A stretch of 53,745 nt of DNA, taken from positions 31,120,363 to 31,174,107 of the forward strand of contig JBOZIK010000001.1 of NCBI GenBank assembly GCA_051453625.1. Direction: 5' to 3'. This document shows, in pieces, positions 33,641-44,619 of this stretch. The notes under the pieces were generated by a model that was not told where the DNA came from, searched no databases, and saw only the letters and a list, made by a program, of their open reading frames with translations. This stretch comes from Welwitschia mirabilis. Taxonomy: Eukaryota > Gnetophyta > Gnetopsida > Welwitschiales. Position 1 is the stretch's first letter, and every line of letters begins with the position of its first letter. The position numbers and the translations under genes are program-made.

Positions 33641-34869
33641 ATTAATAATTATAAATAACATAATCATTTTTAGTAGTAAATGAAAATGCTTTTATTTTAT
33701 TAAATAATTTAACTTTTAAAGATGTTATAAATATAATAATTGAAGAAATAATTAAGAATAATAGTATTATCCATCCAGATGTTTAATAATATAATTACAA
33801 AATTAAGAACTGATACTATAGGTTTTAAGACTATGTTTATTTGATTTAAGTATCATTATGGTAATTTAAATGCTAAGAAATTAGTTTTAAAAGTTTTATG
33901 TAGAGGTCAAAATTCCATGCAAAGGAATTTTAAATTACTTAGCAAGGTTGTGGAAATAAAAATAAAAAGATCAAGATAATATATTTGTACAAAAGGTGGT
34001 ATTTTATGTTTAAAGCTATTGTTCTAAAGTTACAAGATTTTGTACACATACAATATCCAATGTTCAATGTCCCTAAGATTGGACCACTTTGATCTTAGAT
34101 ATCCATAATATTAAAAATCTAGTGTATAACGCTAGGAATGATAAGAATTAATAAAATTCCTAGATATCAAATTCCCAAGAATATTTCATATAAACTTTCC
34201 TACTCTAGAGAAAAGATGCTTTTAGTGGTGCTTATGAACTAAAGGAATCCTAAAGAATGAACTCAAATAAATTTGATGTTTCTAAAGTTATCAATTTATT
34301 AGATATTAAAAATTTTGATTAATATCAAGATAATTATTGGCATCATTTTGGAAGAATAATATAATTTTAATAAATGATAAAATTTTCTTAGTAGCTAAAG
34401 CTATGTAAGTATACACAAATTATCTAGAGGATAATAATCATGCATCAGTAACTACATATGCTAAAGTTATTATAACATGAAATAAATTAACAAAATTTTA
34501 ATTTATTATATTTTATTAATAATAAATGAACAAAATCATTAGATGCTAGAAATGTGCTCTTCAGCACATGAGATTCTACAATGTTCAAAAAGGCATTTAC
34601 TAATAAATGAAATATACAAGTCATGTATCTTTTGAATAAGGTAAATAATCTTTACAAGGGAAGACGAAAGACATTGAAAGTGATCAATGAGTTTTATTGT
34701 ATCAAGAATATTTTTTACTGAAAATTACTAAGAATTCCTAATAAGAATTATTAGGTATACTAGCTTATAACTTGATTAGCAAAAAATGTTTGGTTGATGT
34801 CAAATTGATAACCCTAAATTTTGATACATTGAATAGCATTCTTAGAGATGTTGATAAGTAATATTTTAT
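33641..34869. other. unassigned DNA, copy 2
   Basis: The counterpart of 29801-30972. No frame recognised; it ends at the internal copia-2 LTR. Confidence 0.5.
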
Positions 34870-35041
34870 TATTCGGAAATAAAAGAAAAAAAAGAAGATT
34901 TTCCAAACTAAAATTTTCTTTCTCCTCCTTTTCTTATTACATTAAAGAGCTTACTTATAAAGGAAAGTACACCATTAGAGTTTTATAGGGGTTTCATATA
35001 TCCGTGGGTGTATGACCACAGTGTGCCTATAAATCTCAGCA
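34870..35041 (-). repeat. copia-2 LTR, extra internal copy
   Basis: A third 172-bp LTR, inside the element's outer limits. It keeps the canonical TG start on the minus strand (TGCTGAGATTTATAGG) better than the outer left copy. Its flank is a decayed copy of the outer flank, so it arose by tandem duplication and not by an independent insertion. Confidence 0.8.
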
Positions 35042-36657
35042 ATTTCCCTATTAACATGGACACAAATTATCTTCCAAGACAAAACTATAGTACTTAGGGA
35101 AAAACCTTGAAAATGCAACTTACAATAAAACCCCCTTAAGAGAGCTACCATGTGAGGAAACTACTTCATTAAAGAAGTAGTCAATTTAGTGCTACACATC
35201 CCATGACAAGTAGATCTTATTATTTATATTACACATCCCATAATTCTAGTCCAAAACATGTACTACACATTCTATACTATTAGACCATAATTGTATTACA
35301 CATTCTATAGTAGTAGGATTAGGAGTAACTTTAATTATAAACTTAAAAGTTAAATGAAGCTAATAATGTATAAAAAATAATGAGTTTGAATTAACTCATT
35401 GTCAACCCAATCCTAGATTGAAAATACTATAACTTCTCTTAATCAAGTGATTTAGTAAGAATATCAGTAATTTTCTCTCTGATCAAATACTATACTGGCA
35501 TAATAACTTCATATTAGATGATTTTCCTAATTTTGTGGATTCCACTACAAAAGTGTTTTATCCTATCATGGTGCACTAAATATTTTACCATGTAAATTAC
35601 TGACTGATTATTAATGAAGATATTTTTAACCTTAGTCCATTTTAAGTTCATTCTTTGAACAATTTTCTTAGCCATTAAATTTATCTACATGCTTTGGAAG
35701 GAGTTGTATATTTCACTTTGAAAGAGGATCTCTTTGTAGTTTTCTGATGCTACCAAGATAAAGGTGATGTTTCCAAGAATATGATATACCCTTATAGATT
35801 AGATTCAAATCTTTTATGTTCTTTAAATATCTTATTACTCCCTTTGAGACATTTAGATGAGTGACATTAGGTACATGAAGATACCTTAATAATACTTCAA
35901 TAACATATGACATGTTTTGTCTAGTGTTGGTTACATAAATCAAAACTCCTACCATTCTTTTATATTCTATTTTATTTGTAGGTTCTAAGTATTCATTATA
36001 GATATCTTAACATTCTTCTCTAAAGGTATTATAGCTTCTTTTATGTCTTTTAGTCTAAACATTTGGATCAAATTTCCAATGTACTACTTTTGTATCAAGA
36101 ATATTTCATTCTATTACTAAATAATTTCTACACCTAAGTAGAATTTAGCTAATTCAAGATCAAAAATTTTAAATGACTCACTTATAGCAATTTTGTTATT
36201 TATACATCTTCTTAATCACTATGTATATATATTTGCATCCATTATATTTTATGAATAACATGACATCCACATCTTGATAATCACATAATTTGAATCCAAT
36301 GAAACTTAAATAATTTACAAGCTTCATGTACCAAGCTTTTGGTGCTTGTTTTAGCCCATATAGAGACTTAATCAATTTATACATCTTGTATTCTTTGCCT
36401 TTTTTTTCCTTAAAAACCTTTGATTGCATCATGTAAATTTCTTTACTTCAGTCTCCATAGGGAAAGGAAGTTCTTATGTCCAATTAATGAAGCTTCTATT
36501 CTTTTTATGCTACTAATTCAATCACTATTTTTTTGATGATAGTTTATTTTATTATTAAAGCAAAGACTTCATTGTGATCAAGTCCTTTCTTCTATTATAG
36601 GCCTACAACAATAAGCTGAGCTTTATATCACTTAATGGTATTATTTGCATTATATTT
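35042..36657 (-). pseudogene. copia-2 RNase H and reverse transcriptase, complete-side copy
   Basis: The 78-codon stretch 36432-36196 (minus) reads MYKLIKSLYGLKQAPKAWYM, the hallmark copia RT block V-x-[RK]-L-x-[KR]-[SA]-LYGLKQAPR-x-WY. YQDVDVMLFIKYNGCKYIYI follows (family D-x-x-[LM]-F-x), and the YVDD that should come next is deleted or unreadable. The 80-codon stretch 35955-35713 contains IYVTNTRQNMSYVIEVLLRY, matching the TRPDI-x-[YF]-x-V-x-x-LS block. RNase H and a polypurine tract remnant follow to the LTR at 35041. Several frameshifts and stops make it dead. Confidence 0.85.
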
Positions 36658-37200
36658 ATTATAAAAAATCCATTTGCTAGGTAATGTTATATATCCTAAT
36701 GGAAGATCTACCAACTCTAGAGTATTATTTTCATCAAAACTATCATATTCTTCTTACAAGAGTTTTATCTAATGATTATGTTGAATAGCCTTTTTAAATG
36801 AGGTTAGTGCACCATCAAAAATCAAGTAAAGCTCATTATCATTATCATCATGAGATGTATGTGAGCCATGTCTAGTTGTAGTTATACTTATCTTATCATC
36901 ATAAACATCTTAGAGAATAGACTATGACCAAGTAGTTTAATATTATCTTTGGATAGTATCATCTTTTTCAGTTGGAAAACCTACTAAATTACTACTAGAA
37001 CCATGAGTTAGTGTGTTTAGAGCATTAAATTTCTTAATTCCTATAGGTTGCAAAGTAGTTATACCAATATAAGGAACTAAAGCATGAATTGTGACTAGGT
37101 ATTCCCTATTAACTATAGGACATTGTGCATCTAATATGATACTAGGTTAAAATAATGATAAAGCTTTAAAGGATCAAGCTAGCAATCATTGTGTAAAGTT
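36658..37200 (-). pseudogene. copia-2 integrase-RT linker, decayed
   Basis: On the minus strand this falls between the integrase and RT remnants and is rich in Ser, Asn and Asp codons, as copia linkers are. No open stretch of useful length and no domain is expected. Confidence 0.45.
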
Positions 37201-38044
37201 TTTAAAAATATAACATCATTAGAAATAATGATCTTATAATGCTTTATGAGATACACTTAATAAATGATTTGGTTCGTTGGATATCGTATAAAGATGCTAA
37301 TGCAAGCATGTGTTCAAACTTTTTTATGATGTTTACATGGAATATGGATATGGCACTTGCAACCAAAAACATGAAAATGATTTAACTATAGCTTATTTCC
37401 ATACCAATTTTTAGCTAGAGATACTCTTTTTTTAGTATATTGATCAATGCAATTATTAAGATGAATTATCATATTCACTACTTCATCCTAGCAATAAGTC
37501 TTAAAATCACTAGAATACATCATGGAATTCACTATATTCATAATAGTATGACTAAATCACTTAAAAATGCCACTTCATTAAGGTGTACCATGGCAGATCT
37601 TTAAATGTTAAATCCCTTTAGAAGTGAGAAAATACTTGAACTTAGTACAAATGTACTTGCCATAATTATCTAAGTGGGAACTTTTAATCTATTAATTAGC
37701 TTGCTTTTTCACTTTAGTTTAGAACTTCTTAAATATGTTCAAAGTATGAGATTTAGATTTAATAAAATACAACCAAGTTATTTGGGAATAGTAATTAGTA
37801 AAAGAGATAAAATAACAAAAACCATAGAGAGTGAAAACTAGTATAGGTCCGCATAGATCATTGTAATAAGTAGAATATTTCAATTAGCATGCCACCTACT
37901 TTTTACAAACTACTATTGGGTCACTTTATTTATAATACATGCTTCACACTGAGGAAAATTCCATGGAATGAATGGAAGAAGCTGGTGGCCATTCTCATGC
38001 ATAACATTTATCATATAAGAAGCAAGATATCCTAGTTGAGCATG
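37201..38044 (-). pseudogene. copia-2 integrase and second part of Gag-pre-integrase
   Basis: Read from 38044 leftwards, HAQLGYLASYMINVMHENGH is the Gag-pre-integrase motif (family WH-x-R-L-G-H). CEACIINKVTQ follows (family C-x-x-C-x-x-x-K), then YADLY and FCYFISFTNYYSQ (family [HC]-x-D-[LV]-x-GP and YF-[IV]-[ST]-F-x-D-D-[YF]-S, with the Asp pair changed). YFIKSKSHTLNIFKKF closes the block. The reading frame begins exactly where gypsy-2 interrupts it: Trp of the WH motif lies on the far side at 45670-45672. Stops and changed catalytic residues make it inactive. Confidence 0.8.
38040..38044. other. target-site duplication GCATG, left copy (gypsy-2)
   Basis: GCATG precedes gypsy-2 and recurs at 45665-45669. 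Removing gypsy-2 and one copy leaves a continuous copia-2 frame (minus strand, L-W-H-A-Q-L-G). Confidence 0.85.
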
Positions 38045-39119
38045 TTATGTGCTACTAGTTTGTGTATTTTTGATGGGTTTTTATGAGCTATTTTATAGGA
38101 CATTTGCATATGTTTAGATGCTACTATAAGAATTTTGGAGAATCAATAGAAGATCTCATAAATGTGTAATTCTTAGTAATATTTGAAGTATTTAAGGCAT
38201 ATTATGATACATAGAGCTTTAAAGGAAGATTACTGATAGAAAATCTAGCTTCTCCTCACTAAAATAAACAAAGAAGATTGTTGTTTCCTCTGTCATCCCC
38301 ATGACAGCCAGGATGACAATACTATTTTATGCTAACATGGACTACTGAGACACTATTGAGTCATCTAATAAGTCATCTTTTATAAAGAGTTGTCATCCCC
38401 TATATCATATGGATGACATCTAGGATGGCATTATAACTGATACTAACAGCTGATCTTTAATCACTTCATCCATTTCTTTTCTATAATGAAGTGTATTTTG
38501 GAGTACTTTTTGTTCTTGATTTCTACTGTGTAACCCTATAAATAAGATCTCGTTCAAATCTTCTCTTTATCTTTGATGCACCAAAAATTCTTATGACAGG
38601 AGATTGGAGAGTGGGAGATCCATCTTGAGAGTTGCAAAGAAGACATTCCCTTGATGGAGGGCTGTGCATCCTTCATTGAGGCTTAGATGTTTTGTAACCT
38701 AGATGCTGGCTCCTTTTTAATACAAATCTATGTTTTCACATGTTCATATTAGTTTATCGGATGTCCTTTATGGTTTATGTTGCCCTTGATCTAGTGATAA
38801 CTTCATTGGTAATATAGGTCTTAAGGGAAGCCTTTATTAAAGCTAAAAGAAAGTAGTTTAGATTTAGTTTGCATTGCATTTAGATTTATTACATTTGCAT
38901 TTGCATTGCATCTTAATTTTCTGCATTATTTTTTAAGTTCAATTACATAACATTTATGAAAATCAACCTCAAATCTTATCTTACAATTTTTAATAAGATA
39001 TGACATTCAAATTCACTCCCAACTATATTAGTATGTTGTATTATGTAAGATATCTATTTTATTTGTAAATGATAAGATCGTTTTAAGTATACAGGTTTGC
39101 ACAAGTATGTACCACAACA
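38045..39119 (+). repeat. gypsy-2 5' LTR
   Basis: It aligns with 44620-45664, for example acatttgcatatgtttagatg and attttggagaatcaatag. It begins TTATGTGC (decayed TG) and ends CACAACA. It contains two palindromic motif units (38287-38332 and 38392-38440), the first with a perfect 7-bp stem GTCATCC/GGATGAC (38292-38298 and 38311-38317), and TATAAATA near 38538. Confidence 0.9.
38536..38549 (+). promoter_or_regulatory. TATA-like box in gypsy-2 5' LTR
   Basis: CCTATAAATAAGAT lies about 500 bp into the LTR, where the element promoter is expected. The 3' LTR has cctataagtaagac near 45088. Confidence 0.5.
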
Positions 39120-39122
39120 AAT

Positions 39123-39140
39123 TGGCATCATTATCAGGGA
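39123..39140 (+). other. gypsy-2 primer-binding site (tRNA-Asp type)
   Basis: TGGCATCATTATCAGGGA lies three bases after the LTR end. It matches TGGCGCCGTTGCCGGGGA at 12 of 18 positions and all six differences are transitions. Confidence 0.75.
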
Positions 39141-39590
39141 AGGCTACTGAGGAGCATAAGGATTGTCATCATTCAGGTGAGTATATCAAATTTCTATTTG
39201 ATTATTTATCCATAGCAATATTATATTTTAATTAAAAACCATAGGTTTTATTTTCTATTTGTAGTCTTTTAGCTTTGGTTTTAGTAGTAAAATAATTGTT
39301 GTCCCCTCTGTCATCCCCATGATAGTTAAGATGACAATCATAATTTTAGTTTTTGTTTTTAGTTTTTATTTTTATATTTTAATTTTCTATAATAAAATTA
39401 GTTTCTATCTTCTCCTTTATCTCCTAGACAACTAGGAGAATGATAGTTTTAGTTTCTGTTCTATTAAACTTTCTTTTTTTTTCTTGAACTTTCTGTGTCA
39501 TCACTTTTATCATCCCCATAATAGTCATGATGATAATTTATTATTTTTTATCTTATTTTTTATTTTTTTCTATGTGTAGGATGCTATGAT
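39141..39590 (+). other. gypsy-2 5' leader with three palindromic motif units
   Basis: Units lie at 39304-39340 (gtcatccccatgatag...agatgacaat), 39414-39447 (tctcctagacaactaggaga) and 39505-39540 (tatcatcccca...gatgataat). They are separated by T-rich spacers beginning tagttttt. Gypsy-1 has the same number and order between PBS and gag. Confidence 0.55.
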
Positions 39591-41100
39591 ATGGTCAATC
39601 TAGAAAAGAAGTATCAGAGAGAAAGATTATTAATAGAGAAAGACATTAGAGAAGGATTGGTAGACTTTGAAAACAAATCGGAAAAACAATCTTCAGGTGC
39701 ATACAATATCCTTTCTAAATTTATTTTTTATTTGAATCAAATCCTATAGAAGAAAATTTAGAAGAAGAAAAATATTTTATAATGTTTAGCACTACCCAAA
39801 AGTAAAGGTAAGTTAGAGGGTTTTCTACATCTGGTCCTAATCTAAAACTTACCCTGAGGGAATTACTAACAAATAGAAAATGAAAAATTCAAACTCCTTC
39901 TTATCTATTCCCAAGATATGATGTTGAGCTAAAAAACTTAAATTCCTACCCAATCTTTAGTGATGAATATGATAAATATTCCGTCCAACACATTGTAAGC
40001 ATAGAACAATTAATTTTTGCCTCTAGAAATGGAAACAAAAAGATTAGTAATAGAACATACATGGTAATCTTTTCCATGACATTAAAAGGAAGACCTAAAA
40101 ATTGGCTAAAGACTATACCCATAAAAGTCTAAAATCTTATAATCAATTCTAGGGAACCTTTATCAGAAGGTTCATGAGTGAAAAAGCCATTAGAATAAGG
40201 GGGGGAAAAGTAGTAAACTTTAAACAACAAGCAAATGATAATTATGCTTTCACATATGAGAAGTCCTTTATAGCAATTCACTCTAATCTAGTAAACACTT
40301 TTTCATAAGAAGAACTAATTATCTATTTTTATAATGGGCTAAACTACCATACAAAACAACTTGTAGACTTCTCTTATGGTGGAAACCTTATGCACCTTAC
40401 ATTAGTTAATGCATAGAATACATTAGAAGAACTTATGGAGGTAAGCCAAACTTATCTAACATCAAAGAAAAACTACACTATAGGGCTACTTATCAAAGAT
40501 TTGAAAGAGGTTAAACAAGAAAAGGAGGTAGAAAACAACCCTACAAATCTAATTAAATATTTTACAACAACTCTAAAGAAATATATTACAATGATCTTAA
40601 ATGTCAAATCAACAAATAAGAGAAATTTGTGCCAACTTATGACTTATGTGAGGATAATTATCACATTATCAAGGATTGTCCACTTTACCAACATATAAAA
40701 ATAAAATACATGAAGAAGTTTGTACTTTCAATCAAACATTTTGAAACTTTAAAAATTAAAATCGGGCATAACCTAGATTGAATGCACAATTTCAAAATAA
40801 TTTTCAACCTTTTAAAAATCAATTCTAAAATTCAAATTTACAATTAAGTTCATCAAACTTTTAACATCCTAATGATCCACTCATAAAATTTTTGGATGAA
40901 TTCAGAAAATGATAAGAAATAAAAAATTCCAAACTTGGAAACTTAGTGAACATCCTTCAACAAATAATGCTGGCAAATCAAATATCATAACAAATATTAG
41001 CTACACAACCTTTATCAAACTCCAATGAAATAAGAAGAGATTGTAAGGTTGTAATACAAAGTAGTCGAGAAATAAATCCTCCTCCTTATAAAGCATCAAC
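39591..41100 (+). pseudogene. gag: gypsy-2 gag, decayed
   Basis: The start at ATG 39591 (MVNLEKKYQRERLLIEKDIR) parallels gypsy-1. Capsid blocks follow: YSVQHIVSIEQLIFASRNGN (about 39977-40035), an F-x-x-RFMSEKAI block (about 40160-40195) and FYNGLNYHTKQLVDFSYGGN (about 40328-40387). The 87-codon open stretch 40435-40698 lies near the C-terminus but is partly out of frame. The zinc knuckle at 40638-40679 reads Y-D-L-C-E-D-N-Y-H-I-I-K-D-C: the first Cys is Tyr (TGT to TAT), so zinc binding would fail. Confidence 0.8.
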
Positions 41101-41455
41101 CTCCCAAACTAACATTAGAGATGATGACAAAGAAGAGGACATTAACATATTAGAAGACTATAACTTCTCTTCTCTTGATAAAAATAAAAAGAAAAATTCT
41201 TCACAAAAGTAAATAGCTATCCCTTGGCTTGATAGCTTAATAGCAATTTAACTTTTAACAAACATCTTAAAGCATTGACAAAAAATGTAAGCATAATCTA
41301 GAAACTTTTTTGAGAAAATTCAAGGTACTCAAAGCTATGGAAAGATTTAATAAGAAGAAAATAAAAGCAATTCATTCCTAGTAAAATATTTCTATCATAA
41401 TTCCTTAAGAATTTAGTGTTATAAAATATCTCAAATTTAAAGATCCAGAGGCGGT
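41101..41455 (+). pseudogene. gypsy-2 gag-protease spacer, decayed
   Basis: This decayed coding spacer has an acidic run (DDDKEEDINILEDYNFSSL, about 41120-41180) that parallels gypsy-1 near 11250-11310. No domain recognised. Confidence 0.45.
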
Positions 41456-41770
41456 AATAGTAAATGTCACATTAAAAGGAAATAAAAAGATCAAGAAAGC
41501 TTTAATAGACATTGGAGTGAGTTTTAATATCATGCCACTACACATTTGTAAGAGACTTGGTTTAGATGGTAGAACATAGCCTACTTAGATTCTCTCAAAG
41601 TTAGCAGACACTTCAGTTAAGAAACCCTTAAGGGTCATCAAAGATTTAGTGATCCAAATTGAAGATGCCTACTACCTAATAAAGTTAATTATCATAGAAG
41701 TCAAATATAATAGAGGATACCCATCACTTCTAAGATGAGTCTTCTGCGTAATAGCCTACTGCATTATTGA
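41456..41770 (+). pseudogene. gypsy-2 protease remnant
   Basis: VTLKGNKKIKKALIDIGVSF and NIMPLHICKRLGLDG match gypsy-1 and the Athila/Tat retropepsin core. The catalytic Asp codon is intact (GAC 41508-41510), but the following motif is IGVS instead of [ST]GAS. Later stops near 41575 and 41735 end the frame. Confidence 0.75.
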
Positions 41771-42415
41771 TAATAGGACTGGAGTGATGAAGTATTACCT
41801 AAAAAATAAAACATTTATAATTAGAGTTTTTTATACAACTAAAAAATACCTAGGTAATGAAGAAGACATAGAAAGTAAAATTAAATCAACCTTATTCCTC
41901 CAACAACATTTCCTTGAAGAAAGAGAGTTGACATTACATAAGCGTATGCTTCATGATGATCCACTTATGATAAAAAACTTAGAAACCATTGATGCATCTA
42001 ACTTTGAGTATGATTTTTTAGATCAGAATGAAAAAGAATCCTTACATTACAAGGAAGTCCAACTATTAAATGAAAACTCACACCTTAAGGGAGATTATCC
42101 ACTACATGAGCCAAAAACTGAAAATCACAATTTAAATTTAAATATGAAAAACCTTTCTAATGGACTTAAACATATTTTTCTTTGTGATCATCAAAAGAAA
42201 AATTTTATAATTAATAAAAATATTTTACCAAAGTTAACATTAATCTTCCCTTTGTCTTTTAAAATATGTGCTTTCATGTGGTCTTATAGAGTTTTATCTG
42301 TTATTCCTCTCTTCATTCAATTGATTAGACTCAAAACTAATTGTATACCTTTTATGTTTTATCAATTGATGAAAATTTAGTTTGGATCTTACTTTTTTAA
42401 GAATGCAATATATTT
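41771..42415 (+). pseudogene. gypsy-2 protease-RT connector, 198-codon open remnant
   Basis: The longest uninterrupted frame of the window (41784-42380, 198 codons from an internal Met). It is acidic and Asn/Leu-rich, with LKHIFLCDHQKKNFIINKNI matching the Athila/Tat L-K-Y-A-F-L-G-x-x-x-x-x-P-V-I block that precedes RT. The last 50 codons (after about 42230) drift into noncoding text. Length alone could mislead: it is a polyprotein connector and not a stand-alone gene. Confidence 0.6.
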
Positions 42416-42515
42416 NNNNNNNNNNNNNNNNNNNNNNNNNNNNNNNNNNNNNNNNNNNNNNNNNNNNNNNNNNNNNNNNNNNNNNNNNNNNNNNNNNNNN
42501 NNNNNNNNNNNNNNN
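42416..42515. other. assembly gap (100 N) with near-identical flanks
   Basis: Bases 42323-42415 and 42516-42608 are both 93 bp and differ at only two positions. This is what two overlapping contig ends look like when they are not merged, so the gap is probably not real sequence. Confidence 0.95.
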
Positions 42516-42955
42516 GATTAGACTCAAAACTAATTGTATACCTTTTATGTTTTATCAATTGATGAACATTTAATTTGGATCTTACTTTTTTAAGAATGCA
42601 ATATATTTAGACCATTAAAACTAGTTCTTCCCTTTTTCTTTCTTTTTAATAAAAGTTTTGAATAGATTTTAGGATTTTGATAAAATTTATTGGCTTTATT
42701 GTTTCATTTTTAATTCTTATTATTTTGACTTTGATTTTGTCTTTAGCTTTCTATTTTGATTTTCTATTTTATCATCCCCTGTGTCATCCCCATGATGATA
42801 AGAATGATAATCTTAGCTTTCATTTTCTCCCTTTAGTTTTTTGTTAGATTTCTACTTTCTGTTTTTGCTTTTTATTCTTATTGTTCTCTCTATCATTTAG
42901 ATGATAAGAAATATGACCATTAGTTCTTTTAAATTTGGTTCTTTATTATTTTGAG
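42516..42955 (+). other. gypsy-2 leader-like segment in place of RT-RNaseH-integrase
   Basis: After the 93-bp repeat the DNA is T-rich with two palindromic motif units (42775-42812 and 42890-42925) separated by tagttttttgtta-type spacers, the style of the 5' leader at 39240-39545. No RT, RNase H or integrase motif is present. In gypsy-1 about 2.5 kb of pol lies at this position. Confidence 0.55.
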
Positions 42956-43365
42956 AAAATACGTTCTAATGGCTCTATTGAGATTTTTAACTTAATCACT
43001 TAATAATTTTAGAAAGTTAATGGACAAAGGTTGGAAATATTCAAATAACCATCTAAATTTTCTCTTAGCATTTTCTTTTGGAGGCCATTATAACATTACT
43101 TGATTATCTTTCAAACATAACTTATGTATTTATTTGCATGACTAGTCTTTTGACTTGGGTATTTTATAGCAATAAGATTGGATTCACCTAATTTTAAAAC
43201 ATTTCTATGTTTATGAACTTTAGTTTAAAGGAATATGCTTTATTTTTTATGTTTTTCTCAATAATAAAATAACTTAGATTATTTAAAGGTGTTCTTTTCT
43301 ATCTTCATCTTATGACTTCACCTTTTTCTTTTGGAGTGTTTAGTTATGTGGAATGTTTTATATGC
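42956..43365 (+). other. gypsy-2 post-integrase region
   Basis: It resumes homology with gypsy-1 at the very end of the pol frame. Acgttctaatggctctattgag matches 15052 and 16973, then gactagtcttt...gtaagattgga-like text matches 15318 and 17239. No open frame. Confidence 0.6.
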
Positions 43366-43402
43366 AGAAAAGAAAAAGAAAAAGGAAAAAGGAAAAAGAA
43401 AG
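43366..43402 (+). other. internal purine tract of gypsy-2
   Basis: A run of about 37 A/G bases (agaaaaagaaaaaggaaaaa and on), matched in position by 17463-17496 of gypsy-1. A second plus-strand priming site is possible; simple low complexity is the alternative. Confidence 0.5.
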
Positions 43403-44591
43403 TTTTAAATAAGACCATGATGTTTATATTCAAGATAGTTAAAAAACATGGTCATCATAATGTCCTACCACAAGTACACTAGGGCAAATTTTCCTGAGAG
43501 GAGCCTTTAGTAGTGTAATATGGTAGTTTTGGAAACTCCATTAGGGGTTCAATTGGCCATGCTTCATGGGTCCTTACTTCTCTAACTATGATTACACTCC
43601 CCTCCTCCTAAATAATAAATGATAATAAAAACTTGAAGGCTATGGGATTAATGGTGTTCTTAGTATTAACAGAGGAATTTCTTATTTTTAGACTCTTAGT
43701 CCTTTTACATGATCATTTCATTTCTTAAAATTCAGGTGTTTGTTTTAAGATGTTAATAGGTGAGTTCAATTTTGAGCAACTCTTTGGTTTAATCATTCAT
43801 TGTTTAAAGCATTTATTTTTAGCATCGTAATAATCATTGCCTCATTAAATGGAATTTTTTATACATCAAGTCATGCATTTTAAAATCAAGGGATATTATG
43901 ATTTCTTCAATGGGAGCCTGCTAGGTTAAAATTTCAAATAGATCAACTATCTTCTTTATGTTTTCTTATGTCCATTCTTTCTATTTTCTTTAATTATTTA
44001 GTTATTTATTTCAAAGTCATTATTGTATTTTGTTAGCATTTTAGGACTTTAACATTTAATGCTTTTTATGCCTAGTTTTTAATAAAGAGTTGACTTCTTG
44101 CTCAGATGAATTTTCTTAATAATTTTATGATGTTTTTTTCTAGTATTTTGGATTTTTTAATGCTACTCATAATCATTTTGTTACAAAACATTTTCTTTGC
44201 TTGTCAGAAAATTTCATACATCTATATTTTTCAAATATGAAATTTCTTTACTTAGATTTGCATTTAATTTAAAAATTTATCCAAATTCAAAAATATGCAT
44301 CATCTTCCTTCTTACTTCCATCTATTTTCTTTGCTTTATTAGCCAATACAAGACACATTATTTTTCTCAGGGAGGACAAGACCCATTTTGATGGCTCATT
44401 TTTATAAATTTTTGAGTTATTTTAAGAGATTTCATGAGACATAATTTTAACATTTTTACTCCATACACATTATGCATTACATGTTATTTTTGCTATGTGA
44501 TGTGTTTTATGAGCCTGTTTTATGATTTTTAGATTGATTTTTTTGTGAGATAATTAGCTTGCATTTATGATTTTTCACCTTGTTTTTGTTA
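43403..44591 (+). other. gypsy-2 3' noncoding region
   Basis: It matches gypsy-1 17540-18200 in order (for example gccatgcttcatgggtcc against 17637). No frame longer than 64 codons, and nothing like the 424-codon frame of gypsy-1. Confidence 0.55.
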
Positions 44592-44619
44592 GGGACTGAC
44601 AAAGGCTAAGTGAGGACTA
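44592..44619 (+). other. gypsy-2 polypurine tract
   Basis: GGGACTGACAAAGGCTAAGT followed by GAGGAC sits next to the 3' LTR. The GGCTAAGT-G-rich form is common at the plus-strand primer of plant Athila/Tat elements. Confidence 0.65.

Larger units (their letters stand above)
32863..36657. repeat. tandem duplication, unit 2 (about 3.8 kb)
   Basis: Homologous in order to 29043-32862: LINE fragment, unassigned DNA, LTR, RNaseH/RT. Beyond 36657 it continues into the rest of copia-2, so this unit is joined to the complete part of the element. Many point differences from unit 1 show that the duplication is old. Confidence 0.8.

Noticed and set aside
41784-42380. Longest open frame in the window (198 codons) as a stand-alone gene
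   Set aside because: It lies between protease and the RT position of gypsy-2 and carries the LKxxFL-type connector block; it is polyprotein remnant.
42294-42573. Frames reading through the gap on both strands
   Set aside because: They exist only because N codons do not count as stops, and their ends are the two copies of the 93-bp contig overlap.
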